In this document: piece after piece, positions 21,301 to 33,721 of the stretch
How the letters are laid out: each line of letters begins with the position of its first letter
How positions within the stretch are numbered: position 1 is the first letter of the stretch
DNA from: Ailanthus altissimus
Taxonomy: Eukaryota; Streptophyta; Magnoliopsida; Sapindales; Simaroubaceae
Direction: 5' to 3'
Length of the DNA stretch: 64,000 nucleotides
Assembly (NCBI GenBank): GCA_946807835.1
Contig: OX327699.1
Coordinates: forward strand, 3,465,001 to 3,529,000
Program-made: the position numbers and the translations under genes
Notes under the pieces: generated by a model
The model's database searches: none
Seen by the model: only the letters and a program-made list of their open reading frames with translations
Told to the model about the DNA's origin: nothing

Positions 21301-23944
21301 ATAAGTGAGATTTCAAGAATGTTTTAATTGATGTTCTTATGTGTATTCTTGGCTTAGATTGAGTTGAATTCTAGGGTGGAGCTTAAAGGAGTCATCAATT
21401 GGAAGAAATTGGCAAGGTGAGAATAGGATTTTTGGTGATTTTGTTGTAGAGATTTCAATTGGTTGTAATTAGGGCTTTAGAATAAAATTGGCATGATTTT
21501 GTTGTAATTGGAACGAGAAATTGAGAAAAGGAATGTATTGGAACCTAGGGTGAAATTCTGCCACTTTAGGGAAGTTAGGAATTGAGTGGTGTTTTGATTG
21601 AATTGTTGTGTGTAAATGGTGCGAATTGTTGTGTGTAAATGGTGCATATTGTTAATTGAATGTATATGGTTGATGGAAAAACCAATAATGAAGAAAATGG
21701 GACATAATTGTCCATGTTGAAAAGACGAAGGGCAATTATGTCCAACCAAGTTATAAGGTGTTCAACAATTTTCAGGGCGCCGGATGGTGAGTTAGTTTCG
21801 ATTATGGCTCCGTAACTAAAATCGAGAAGTAGTATGCATCCGGGCTTTATATGCCGATTAGGGCGTTTAGTAGTTAATGAGAATCTAGCATTCGATTTAG
21901 TTCTAAATGTCATTTGTGGCGCGTAGGTGAATATAACTGAGAGCGTTAACAGTAGCAGAAATCGGGAGCGAAATTGAGCGCAAAGCGGTTATGAGTGAAA
22001 ATCTGCCATTTCTTTTACTTTTCGATTATTATGTTTTCGCACAATGACTATGTATGTTTTATGAGCTTTCGATGCAGAAACATGATTTATGATCTTGATA
22101 TATTCATAGACATGCTTTTACATTATCGATTTGCGAAACAGTTTTTAAATTTCTGCATTCGTTTTTAAGGCCATTGGTACCCTCAGATTATAGTGGTGAT
22201 GATTGTATTAGACCCGGCCGGTATATCCCGTGCACATGGGCAGGTCTCGGGGGTGTGTCACTAGCTCTGAGAAGTCGGGATGTCGAGTCATGTGAGTCGC
22301 TCTATGTGTACGGGATATTGTCTCGCTATATGCATGTGATGTAGGATTTCGCTCCGTAGCCAGTGAGATGTCTTGAGATGTCACTGTGGGTGCTGCTAGT
22401 TGAGGTGCCCCGTGACCTACTCACGTATGCGGTGCTAGTTGAGTCGCTGCGTGTGTATAGAGCTTTAGGGTTACCATTGGTACAGTTTAGAAAGAAAATG
22501 ACCGAGCGAGAATTTTACTAGTTTTCGATTTACCGATAGCATTTATGCATTTATATGCACACAGCAATTATTATGTTATACAGATTCTGAATATAGTTTT
22601 CCAAAGATGTAGATAAAACCCGCTCGGCAAGATTTTATTAGCATATGATATTAGAAACCGTTTTACAGTTTTACATCCGTTTTAGAAGCATAATTTCTGC
22701 ATGTACTTTAGAAATTGCTATCTTTGTATAATGTTCTTGTAATTGAAATCTCATTTACACTCGCTGAGCTCCTTTAGCTCACCCGTTTTATATTTTATGT
22801 TTTTAAACTCCTTTCCCAGGTGCAGGTCTCGGTACACAAGCTGTTGATTCTCCTGTTGCCGAGTAGTGGGCCGAATACGAAGATCATTTTTGTACATGTA
22901 AATGTGCTAAATAGCACTCTTTACTTTATGCATAGTAGTAGTAGGCATGTATATTTGTATGTATGTTTCGAACCAACAAGAAAATATTTTGAGATTTTGA
23001 TGATCATCTTTACTTTACATGAGTATGCTCATTTTGTGATTTAAGTTAAACTTTTGAGTTATGTTGGATTTGATTTTGAAAGGACCGGAGGTCCGAATTG
23101 GTAGAATTGAGATGTATTAGAAATAGAAGTGAAATTTCTTTGCAGGTTTTATATGGATTTTTTGAAAAACAGAGGAAACTCTATCCGTTTGTTTTTAAAA
23201 TTAAGATGTCGCTTTCGTGTATGTTACTAGACCTTCTTAGTAGTAACAAGAAACAAAAGGGGTTCGCATCGCGGAATTTCTCAACATACCCAGTTAGGTT
23301 CGGAGGAACTTCCATCGGGGTGCCCGGCAGGGCCGCTGGGATCTATAGTAGACGGTCACGGGTCGGGTCCTGTCAGCTCCCCTTTCCAAGCTTGAATTTT
23401 CTCTCTTTTGCTCTAAGTGCTTGCTTTTGATCTTCTTCAAAATTCTACACACTTCCAACATATTTATAGTCCTCCCTCAATTTACCATTTTGCCCTTCAA
23501 GTTTCTCAAAATTACTAATTTGCCATTAGTTAAAAACTAATTATGTAATTAGTTCATTTGTAACTATCTAGTTAGAATAGTTCAAAGAACTAACTAGAAC
23601 TTCCAACTTGGCAATCCATGAGATTTCTTCTAATTGGTCCATTCTCTAATATATGGATTATGTTTCTCAACAAAGGCTTATTCCATACATCACCCTTAAA
23701 TGGAAATGTATGTAGCAAATTAGAATTTTCTTTTCCAAGCCAATAGAGAAAACTTCTAAAAATATTCTAGGGTCGTCCGGCGCACCGATCAAGTGTGAAA
23801 TTATCAAATTAGGTCTAATATCTCTCACGTGCACTATAAAGGGAATATTTCTAATAGGGTTAAAATCGAGTAACCCTACGGTGTCTTATTTGTTCTATAC
23901 CGAAATTTAGGCGCCAATACTACTAATAGGGATTGGATATTACA
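18375..23944 (-). mobile_element. Second-level family A solo LTR (minus), itself interrupted
   Basis: Pieces 18375-20579 and 23376-23944 total about 2774 bp. TGACAGGACC at the left and GGATATTACA at the right are flanked by the TSD GAACT (18370-18374 and 23945-23949). A plus-oriented family A LTR interrupts it at 20580-23375. Confidence 0.93.
20580..23375 (+). mobile_element. Third-level family A solo LTR (plus)
   Basis: 2796 bp from TGTAATATCC to CCTGTCA. The flanks GCCCC (20575-20579) and GCTCC (23376-23380) form a TSD with one mismatch. The surrounding minus LTR is continuous when it is removed. A TATA-like box (TATATATA) lies at 21056-21064. It includes a 25-bp local duplication near 21617-21660 (GAATTGTTGTGTGTAAATGG twice). 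Confidence 0.92.
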
Positions 23945-24948
23945 GAACTTTTAAGATTGCTTCAATTGATGTTCTTGTGTGTATTCTTAGTTTAGATTGA
24001 GTTGAATTCTAGTGTGGAGCTTGAAGGAGTCATCAATTTGAAGAAATGGCAAGGTAAGAATTAGGGTTTAGGTGATTTGAATGTAGAGACTTCAATTGGT
24101 TGTAATTAGGGCATTAGAATGAAATTGGCTTGATTTTGATGTAATTGGAACAAGAAATTAAGGAAAGAAATGTATTGGAACCTATGGTGAAATTCTGCCA
24201 CTTTAGGGAAGTTAGGGATTGAGTGGTGTTTTGATTGAGTTGTTGTGTGTAAATGGTGTCTTAGGTAAATTGAATGTATATGGTTGATGGAAAAATCAAA
24301 AATGAAGAAAATGGGACATAATTGTCCATTTTGAAAAGGTGAAGGGCAATTATGTCCAATCAAGTTATAAGGTGTTTTATAATTTTTAGGGCACCGGATG
24401 GTGAGTTAGATTAGATTAAATGACTCCGTAAATAAAAATCAAAAAGTAGTATGTATCCGGGCTTTTTATGCCGATTATGGCGTTTAGTAGTTAAATGAGA
24501 TTCTAGCATTTGATTTGGTTCTAAATGTCATTTATGCGTAGGTGAAGAAAATCGAGAGCGGTAACGGGAGTAACAATTCGGAGCGAAATTGAGCGCGTAG
24601 CGACTATGAGTGAAAATCTGTCAATTCTTTTATCTTTCGGATATTATGTTTTCGCATAATGAAAATGTATGTTTTATGAGCTTTTAATGCATAAACATAA
24701 TTTATGATCTTGATATATTTCCATAGATACGCTTTTACATATACAGTTTAAGAAACAGTATTAAAATTACTGCATCCATTTTATAGACCATTGGTATCCT
24801 TAGATTATAGTGGTGGTGATTGTATTAGACCCAACCAGTATATCCCGTACACATGGGCAGGTTATGGGGTGTGTCACTAACTCTTGGATGTCAGGATGTC
24901 GAGTCATGTGAGTCACTCTATGTGAACGGGGTATTGTCTCGCTATATG

Positions 24949-26429
24949 TGATGCGATATTTCTATATCATAAATTAAGTGCAAGTATACACTATCGTATG
25001 CAAGTAATAAAGAGACTAATTAGTCGGATGTCGAACCCACAGGGATAATTTTTTCTTTTTAACCAATTACTAAAATTATATCTTCCTAATAATTATTCAG
25101 AAAAATAAAAATCTAAGAATGAATGTTAGAAATATAAAAGCAAAACACAATGCAATGAAAATTAGGTGATAGCAATGTAGAGAAAACCTAGGATTAATAT
25201 TATCCCTCAATATATTTTTTTAATGATTAACCCTCTAATATTTAACTCACTTAGTCTTTATTATTGATCAAGACACTAATGTATTCACAAGCCTCTTCCA
25301 AGGTCATGCAAGTATACCCTAATTTACAAAATACCTATATTCCTATGGTACTTGTAATAAATTAAGATTCATTAAGATTAGGTCTTATTGATCATACATG
25401 CCAATTAGGTATATTCTTATCCTAAGTTGAAACTTGCATATGCAACATTGAATGTTACTCTACAATCATGCATCAAATTACCTAGGTCTAAATATTATGA
25501 TTCCTCTTCCGAGTTTATCAATAATATTACCAACTCATTCACCATATATTGGTCAGATATATTGAAGCATTAAACACAAGTAATTTAAATAATAAATGAC
25601 TAAGTTTATTAAATACTAAAAAGATATGGCAATTTAAGCGCACATATTGAGTTCAAATATTAACCCTAGAAAACAAGTTAGCTCATGGCTACAAGAGAAC
25701 AGCAGTAGAAATAATTATAAATCATGATACAATTATTAGCAAACCGATATAGACGTCGAATTACTCTTAATTGCGCTGCCTAGGAACTCTTGATGCCGAA
25801 GAACGTCTTGTATCTCTCTCTAAAGTTGCTTCAATTAAGCTCCTATTGCTTTCCAAGACTCGTGCTCTGTATTCTTGGTGCTCTTGGGTCGTCTTGGATT
25901 CCTCCTTGAAGGCTGGGAACGAGTGGCTTTATATAGGGATTGATATGAGCTTGAAAATCTCAATTCTCGTCGGATTAGGACTCGCACTACCGCTGGCGCG
26001 CTATGAATGTGTCGCTGGGGCGACGCGTGAAAAAGCTATTACCGCTGGAGCGGTGTGATCTTGGCGCTGCATGAAAACGGCTTCACCGCTGGCGCGGTAT
26101 GTTGATAGCGCTGGGGCGCTGTAACGTCACCGGCGCAGTGAATCTTCGGCGCTGGAGCGCCAGACGCGACTTAAACAGGTCGTTTTTCTAATTTCGATCA
26201 CTATTTCAACGCGGGGGCGAAAATACTTGTGGCGCGGGGGCGCTGGACTCATAATTTGAAAACTTTGCATTTTAGTCCCTGTTTTCGTTCCTTTTTCGTT
26301 CTTTCTTTAAATTTCATTCAAGTCCCTATAAATAATAATAATGCACATAAATAGCCATCTATTCTCATAAAATCATAAAATATCAATAATAAAAACATGA
26401 AAAAATATATGACAAATTTGCCCTTATCA
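24949..26429 (-). mobile_element. Family B solo LTR, copy 2
   Basis: 1481 bp with TSD ATATG (24944-24948 and 26430-26434), inserted in the outer family A LTR at its GCTATATG-CATGCGATG region. It is longer than copy 1 mainly because it keeps about 130 bp around 26180-26330, including CTTTTTCGTTCTTTC. The GC-rich block spans about 25980-26250. The chance ORFs within it are not genes. Confidence 0.94.
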
Positions 26430-27474
26430 ATATGTATGCAATGTAGGATCCCGCTGCATAGCCAGTGAGATGTCTTAAGATATCACTGTGGGTGCTGCTA
26501 GTTGAGGTGCTCCGTGACCTACTCACGTGTGCGGTGCTAGTTGAGTCGCTGCGTGAGTATAGAGCTTTAGAGTTTCAATTGGTACAGTTTAGAAAGAAAA
26601 TGGCCGAGCGAGGACTTCACTAGTTTTCGATCTATCGATAGCATTTTATGCATTTATATGCACATGGAAGTTATTGTGTTATATAGATTTTGGATATTGT
26701 TTTCTAAAGATGTAGATAAAACCCACTCGACAAGCTTTCATCAGCATATGATGTTAGAAACTGTTTTACAACTTTACATTAGTTTTAGAAGCATAATTCA
26801 TACATGTAGTTAGAATTTACTATTTATGCATAATGTTATTTTATTTGAAATCTTAATTGCACTCATTGAGCTCCTTTAGCTCACTCGTTTTGTGTTTTAT
26901 GCTTTTTAAACCCCATTTCCAGGTACAGGTCTTGGTATGCCAGCTACTTATTCTCCTATTGTTGAGTAGTGGGCCCAATCTGAAGATCATTTTTGTATAT
27001 GTAAATGTGCTAAATAGCACCCTTTGCTTTCTGCATAGTAGTTATAGGCATATATATTTGTATGTATGTTTTGAACTAACAAGAAGAGATTTTGATATTA
27101 TGATGATCGTTTTTGCTTTTATGAGTATGCTCATTTTGTGATTTAAATAAAATTATTGTGTTGTGTTGGATTTGGTTTGGTCCAGAGGTCCGAATTGGTA
27201 GCATTGAGAAGTGTTTGAAATAGAAGTGAAATTTCTTTCCATATTTTATATAAATTTTTTGAAAAACAGGGGAAACTCTGCCCTTTTTAAAAAAAAATTA
27301 AGATGTCATTTTCGTGTATATTATAAGATTTTCTCAATAATAGCAAGAACAAAAAAGGGGTTCGCCTCGTAGAAATTTCTTAACTTACCCAATTATATTT
27401 TGAGGAACTTCTGTCGAAGTGCCTGGCAGGGCCGTTGGGACCTACAGTAGAGGGTCTTGGGGCGAGTCTTGTCA

Positions 27475-27916
27475 ATATCAATGGAGAAATACCTTTAATA
27501 TCATCTATGGTCCAACTTAGTGCAGACTTATGTTCTTTTAACAATTTTATCAAGTTTTTCTCTTGTTCAGCACTAAGTTCAGAAGAAATAATGATAAGAA
27601 ATGTATCACATGGTCCCAAGAATGCGTGTTTCAAACCTTTGGGCAGTGGAGAAAGCTTAACTTGTGGTGTCTCGAGGTTTGATGGTTTTGGTCTCTTCCT
27701 TTCTCGTGGCAACTCTTCAAAGTGTGGCTGCCAAAATTGAGTCCCATTATCCTGTAAGTCAAAAATACTAAATACATTAGTTGTTACATTAAGATAATAC
27801 AATTCTCAAAAATCAAAATTGAAAAGGTTTTTCAAAGAATCAAAGTCATGATTTTTATAAGCTTCCTCTGCTAGAAGTGTGTCCATCAGATATGAATGAT
27901 AGCATTCATCTTCTTT
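27475..27916 (-). pseudogene. pol: Athila-like RT N-terminal region (minus), truncated
   Basis: Read from 27802 down: FEELPRERKRPKPSNLE, then FLIIISSELSAEQEKNL, and the start of RT as HKSALSWTIDDIKGISPLI. The frame is cut at the family A LTR immediately after SPLI, so the palm domain and catalytic box are absent. A stop near 27804 separates it from upstream coding sequence. This is the right-hand partner of the integrase end at 17495-17812, with about 3 kb of pol lost between them. Confidence 0.85.
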
Positions 27917-28342
27917 TCATGGTTGTTTGCCAATATTAAAAATGTTCACCTCAAGAGTCATATTCCCAAAAGATAATTTCATTAGACCATTTCTGCAATT
28001 AATAAGAGCGTTAACAATGACAAGAAAATGTCTCCCCAAAATAAGAGGGATTTTTGATTCCATGTTAACAATAGAATGAGTATCTAAAACAACAAAATCA
28101 ATAGGGTAGTAAAATTTATCAATTTGTAACAAAACATCTTCTACTATTTTCTGTGATTTTTTAATTAACCGGTCAGCTAATTGTAGGACTACATATGTAG
28201 GTTTAATCTTACCAAGTTCCAATTGCAAGTAAATAGAATAAGACATTAAATTTACACTTGCTTATAGGTCCAACAAAGCTTGACCAAACTCATGTATCCT
28301 AATTTGGCAAGAGATTGTGGGACATCCTGGGTCTTTATACTT
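27917..28342 (-). pseudogene. Athila-like protease region (minus)
   Basis: Read from about 28340 down: YKDPGCPTISCQI, a stop where the active-site region begins, then an open stretch 28246-27917. That stretch has GKIKPTYVVLQLADRLIKK, DFVVLDTHSIV and IPLILGRHFLV, the pattern of Athila/Tat retropepsins. The usual ALxDLGASVNLM motif reads ALLDL*ASVNLM, with a Gly-to-stop change next to the catalytic Asp. Confidence 0.82.
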
Positions 28343-29815
28343 TTATAGTGTCTTTTGTTCAATCACAACACTTACCTGTTCTGCTAAAAATACAGTTTTC
28401 TTTATATGGTGTTTTCTTTTAATAGTGCATAGATCCTTGATGACTTTGGCATAAGTTAGAACCTGCTTAATCAAATGCAACAAAGGAAGATTAATCTTAA
28501 CTTGTTTTAAATGTTCCAAAATCTCACCTTGAATTTCTGAATTTTTCCCAATCGGTCGAAGAGCTTGAGAAAAAGGCACTGGGATTGAAAATTTTTTTTT
28601 GGGCTCTTTTTCCACTATAGCCTTTTTTTCAATGGCAGAGTCTTTACTACTTATCGATGTGTTAGTTGGAGAAATAGGCTCACTCACAATCTTACCGCTT
28701 TGAGTAGTAATGGCATTGACTTCTTTGAGATTTTATGCATCAAAAGTAGAAACTTGTGCCATGAATTGTCCGTTTGGAATGGATTGAGGTTGAGATGGAA
28801 ACTTACCTCGCTCTTGTACAGTTAAGGCACTAGTTAGCTTTGTGATTTGACTCTTGATTTCTTTATTTTCGTCTATCACCTGCGCAAGAACTGTTTCAAA
28901 TTTTTTATTAGTCTTACTTCTATCACCTGCGCAAGAACTGTTTCAAATTTTTTATTAGTCTTACTTTGTGCCTCTATAAATGCTTGTAATGTATCCTCTA
29001 GAGGACTCCTAGCTCCTAGTTGGTCGTGCAGTATATTGAGGCGTAACATAAGATTTGGGTGCTTGTTATTCTTGTTTCCAATGGCTATTGGCTTGTTGGT
29101 CAGATTTTTAACTAAAGTTTGGATGGTTTCTCCAACTAGGATTATAGGTTTCAGAGTAGGGTGAATAAGGCTTCTTGTACATCCCTATGGCATTATATTA
29201 TTCCTCATATATTTCTCTCATCTCACTATGAGTGGGACAATCCTGAGCTAAGTGTTCCACTCCTCTACAGACAAAACAGACATCGTGTGACTCAACCTTA
29301 GCAACCATGTGGGTGACCCTTTTATCTTTGATTTTCAAGGCCTCTAACTCCCTAGTTAAGGCCTCTAATTGAGATTTGGGGTTATCCTCTTCCCTAAGAT
29401 GGAAAACTCCACTGGGTTGTGACCTATTTGTGCTTTCAGTCATGTTAGGTCCAGTCCATGTATGGGCCTTTTCAGATAAGTTATTAAGAAATTCTATGGC
29501 TTCCTCAAGATCTTTGTGAAGGAACTCCTATTATACATCATCTCAACAAATTGGTGCTCTCTAATTGTGAGCCCCTCATAAAAATAGCTAACCAAGCACC
29601 AAATTTCATATCCATGGTGAGGGCACAAATTTAGCAACTCATTAAACCTTTCTCATGCTTAATATAAGGTTTCACTGTCTTTTTGGGAGAAGGAAGAAAT
29701 TTGTCTTTCAAGGCCATTAGTTTTGTGTTGTGGGAAGTATTTATTGAACAATGCTTAGGTTATTTCTGTCCAAGTTCTTATAGACCTCGGCCTCAAAGAG
29801 TATAGCCAACTCTTT
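28343..29815 (-). pseudogene. gag: Athila-like gag pseudogene (minus)
   Basis: Read from 29815 down. A weak capsid region with many stops is followed by FLNNLSEKAHTWTGP. An open stretch from 29443 to 29198 contains SGVFHLREEDNPKSQ and an intact zinc knuckle CFVCRGVEHLAQDC (29237-29278). Next come YKKPYSPYSETYNPSWRNHP, then a frameshifting 47-bp duplication (28873-28966). The linker at 28343-28687 contains KKFSIPVPFSQALRP and EILEHLKQVKINLPLL. The N-terminus is cut by a family A LTR fragment at 29816. Confidence 0.85.
28873..28966. repeat. Exact 47-bp tandem duplication in Athila-like gag
   Basis: CTATCACCTGCGCAAGAACT and the 27 bases after it occur twice, back to back, without a mismatch. 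47 is not a multiple of three, so it shifts the frame. Exact identity implies a recent event in an otherwise decayed gene. Confidence 0.97.
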
Positions 29816-31165
29816 TGGCAAGACCTGCCCCGAGACCCTTTACTATAGGTCCCAACGGCCCTGTCGGGCACCTAGACGGAAGTTCCATTGAATATAACTG
29901 GGTAAGTTGAGAAATTCCGGTGAGGTGAACCCCCTTTTAGTGTTTGCTATTATTGAGAAAATCTTGTATACATGAAAATGACATCTTACACATAGAGCGA
30001 CTCACATGACTCGACACCCTGACTTCTTGGAGATAGTGCCACACCCCTCATATGTACGGGATATACCGGCCGGGTCTAATATAATCACCACCACTATAAT
30101 CTGAGGGTACTAATGGCCTTTAAAACTGATGCAATAAATTAAAACTATTTCTTAAACCGAACATGTAAAAACATATCTATGGATATATATCAAGATCATA
30201 AATCATGTTTATGCATTGAAACCTCATAAAACATACATTTTCATTATGCGGAAACATAATAAACGAAAGTTAAAAGAAATGGCAGATTTTTACTCACAAC
30301 CGCTCCGCGCTCAATTTCACTCCAAATTTCTGCTTTCGTCACTGCTCTCAATTTTCTTCACCTATGTGCCATAAATGAAATTTAGAATCAAATCGAATGC
30401 TAAAATCTCATTTAACTACTAAATTCCCTAATCGACATATAAAGCCCGAATGCATACTACCTTCCGATTTTCATTTATGGAGTCATTTAATCTAATCTAA
30501 TTCACCATCTGGCGCCCTGAAAGTTATTAAACGTCTTATAACTTGGTTAGACAAAATCAAACACCACTCAATCCCTAACTCCCCTAAAGTGGCATAATTT
30601 CACCCTATGTTCTAACACATTTCTTTTCTCAATTTCTTATTCCAATTACATCAAAATCAAGCCAATTTCATTCTAATGCCCTAATTACAACTAATTGAAG
30701 TCTCTACATTCAAATCACCAAAAACTCTAATTCTCACCTTGCCAATTTCTTCAAATTGATGACTCCTTCAAGCTTCACACTAGAATTCAATTCAATCTCT
30801 TTTTCTTGAATTTCCACTAATAGAGACTTCAATTGAGCTTAGGGATTGGTTTGTAACCTTATTTTGGCTTGATTACACATGAAAAATCATGAAAACAAAA
30901 CTTGAAAGGTCACTGTAGCAGCCTCCCTTTCCAAGCTCGAATTTTCTCTCTTTTGCTCTAAGTGTTTGCTTTTGATCTTCTTCAAAATTCTACACACTTC
31001 CAACATATTTATAGTCCTCCCTTAATTTACCATTTTGCCCTTCAACTTTCTCAAAATTACTAATTTGCCATTAGTTAAAAACTAATTATGTAGTTAGTTC
31101 ATTTGTAACTATCTAGTTAGAATAGTTCAAAGAACTAACTAGAACTTCCAACTTGGCAATCCATG
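29816..31165 (-). mobile_element. Family A LTR fragment (minus), left half of an inverted pair
   Basis: Starts with TGGCAAGACC, equivalent to the LTR's terminal TGACAGGACC. Three internal deletions are visible by comparison with complete copies: at about 29989 (roughly 1 kb lost), about 30550 (about 110 bp) and about 30797 (about 110 bp). It breaks off at CCATG (31161-31165), where complete copies continue CCATGAGATTTC, and switches to plus-oriented LTR sequence. Confidence 0.88.
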
Positions 31166-32506
31166 TTTTCGCAAAATGACTATGTATGTTTTATGAGCTT
31201 TCGATGCATAAACATTATTTATGATCTTGATATATTCATAGACATGCTTTTACATGATCGATTTGCGAAATAGTTTTAAAATTCTGCATTTGTTTTAAAG
31301 GTCATTGGTACCCTCAGATTGTAGTGGTGATGATTGTATTAGACCCGGCCGGTATATCCCGTACACATGGGCAGGTCTTGGGGGTGTGTCACTAACTCTG
31401 GAAAGTCAAGAAGTTGAGTCATGTGAGTCACTCTATGTGTACGGAGTATTGTCTCGCTATATGCATGCGATGTAGGATTCCGCTGCATAGCCAGTGAGAT
31501 GTCTTGAGATGTCACTGTGGGTGCTGCTAGTTGAGGTGCCCCGTGACCTACTCACGTATGCAGTGCTAGTTGAGTCGCTGCGTGGGTATAGAGCTTTAGG
31601 GTTACCATTGGTACAGGTTAGAAAGAAAATGACCGAGCGAGGATTTTACTAGTTTTCGATTTACTGATAGCATTTATGCATTTATATGCACACAGCAGTT
31701 ATTTTGTTATACATATTCTGAATATAATTTTCCAAAGATGTAGATAAAATCCGCTCGGCAAGATTTCATTAACATATGATATTAGAAACCGTTTTACAGT
31801 TTTACATCCGTTTTAGAAGTATAATTTCTGCATGTACTTTAGAAATTGCTATCTTTGTATGATGTTCTTGTAATTGAAATCTCATTTACACTCACTGAGC
31901 TCCTTTAGCTCACCCGTTTTATGTTTTATGTTTTTGAACCCCTTTCCCAAGTGCAGGTCTCGGTACGCAAGCTGCTGATTCTTCTATTGCCAAGTAGTGG
32001 GCCGAATCCGAAGATTATTTTTGTACATGTAAATGTGCTAAATAGCACTCTTTACTTTATGCATAGTAATAGTAGGCATGTATATTTGTATGTATGTTTC
32101 GAACCAACAAGAAAATATTGTGAGATTTTGATGATCATCTTTACTTTTCATGAGTATGCTCATTTTTTGATTTAAATGAAACTTTTGAGTTGTGTTGGAG
32201 TTGATTTGGAAAGGACCGGAGGTCCGAATTGGTAGTATTGAGATGTGTTAGAATTAGAAGTGAAATTTTTTTGCAGGTTTATATGAATTTTTTGGAAAAC
32301 AAGGAAAACTCTATCCGTTTGTTTTTAAAATTAAGATGTCGTTTTCATGTATATTACTAGACCTTCTTAGTAGTAACAATAATTGAAAAGGGGTTCGCCT
32401 CGCGAAAGTTCTCAACATACCCAATTAGGTTCGGAGGAACTTCCGTCGGGGTGCCCGATAGGGCCGCTAGGATCTATAGTAGAGAGTCTCGGGTCGAATC
32501 CTGTCA
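31166..32506 (+). mobile_element. Family A LTR fragment (plus), right half of an inverted pair
   Basis: Begins inside the LTR at TTTTCGCAAAATGAC and runs to the LTR end TCCTGTCA (32501-32506). ATG at 31163-31165 can belong to either side, a 3-bp microhomology at the join. No TSD matches between 29811-29815 and 32507-32511. The pair therefore arose by rearrangement rather than as one insertion. Confidence 0.88.
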
Positions 32507-33721
32507 CATATTCTTTTAACATTTTACCATATCAAACACCATCATGTAAAATATATCTAACAAAATCGAAATTGAAATCCACAACCAATTTTACAAATTA
32601 AACACAAACCAGGGTACATTATTTAAGCCTACAACCAAAAAATTGAAATCCATACCTATAAAATTAGGGCATATTTTAGAGACCCTGCCCTAAAATTAAT
32701 ACAAATCAAACCCATAATAATTCTTAGCCACTTACCATTTACAAAAGAACAATGTTCCTTTGATTTCTTTGAATCGATTCATCAAAAAGTTTTGTTCGTG
32801 ATTGATATTGATAGTTCAACTAAGATGGAAACACTCACACTAAGTTGTTGTGCTCTCAAACAACATTAATATCCTATTTTTTACAAACCTCAAAACCGTG
32901 TTTTTAGTTAGGCAATCAAGAGTTTTCAAGGAAAAATTATAAGGGTAACAGAACTTCGACTGATATGGTGACGTGGGCTTGACATGATTTTGAAATGTAA
33001 ACATTACATCTCAAAAACTGACCCCATGGGTTAAGTACCATATTACCCTTATTTCTGTCAAAAGAAATGAAAAATACTAATTTACGAGAATCTTTCAGAA
33101 TATTTTGAAACAAATAGGGTGTCTATTGCACTTAGGTCAAATTAAGAAAGTCCAATAATCCTTTTCTCTTTATGTTAATATAGCAATTATACAAATCAAT
33201 CAATAATTAAAAAATCAAATGTCATGTCAATTAGGATATAAAATAAGAAAAAAAAAGACATTTGAACCTTTAATATTTTATAAAAAAAAATAGACAAATT
33301 TTAGTATTTTTAAAAATTTCATCATACCTTATTAACAGTTTTTATCTTTTTAAATTCATCCTAAACTTAAAATTTAAAGTTAATAGAGATGACATTGCAT
33401 GTCAAACCCACAAGCCACATTGAAATGGAAACCCTTTAGTTTCTTAGATATATACGCACAGAACTGTTTGGTTGTGAGACAACTCATTTTATGCAACTGG
33501 TTCGCAGAAGTTACACATACTTCATCAAAATCAAACCGGTCCAAAAAAAAAAATCATCTCAAATTCATCAACTTCTAGGCTATTCATGCAAAAATCTCCA
33601 TTTTCTTGAATTAATATGCAAAATTTACTATAGAATTCATTGAAATCCATTTCATCAAGAAAATCCATCTAAAAATGCTCAATTTCTAGGAGATTTTCGC
33701 AAACTCCATTTGAGTTATTTA
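32507..33721. other. Low-copy-looking spacer, no gene found
   Basis: AT-rich sequence with no recognisable transposon protein and no reading frame of note. It is not repeated elsewhere in the window. It may be ancestral flanking or intron sequence of the UGT-like gene relic that follows. Confidence 0.4.

Larger units (their letters stand above)
17813..27474 (+). mobile_element. Outer family A LTR, 5'-truncated, split by two insertions
   Basis: A plus-oriented LTR in three pieces: 17813-18374, 23950-24948 and 26435-27474 (about 2.6 kb). The first ~170 bp, including TGTAATATCC, are missing at the left junction with Athila-like integrase. The right end CTTGTCA abuts Athila-like RT sequence cleanly. 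One deletion therefore removed both the LTR start and the adjacent RT-RH-IN of its host. It hosts a minus-oriented family A LTR (TSD GAACT) and a family B solo LTR (TSD ATATG). Confidence 0.88.

Noticed and set aside
23098..23430. 110-codon frame as a gene
   Set aside because: It spans the LTR end, its TSD and the next LTR, so it cannot be an evolved coding sequence.
32507..32750. Minus-strand GTAAGTGGC near 32735 as an exon/intron border of a host gene
   Set aside because: The adjacent sequence has no coding signal, and a splice-site-like word by itself is not enough.
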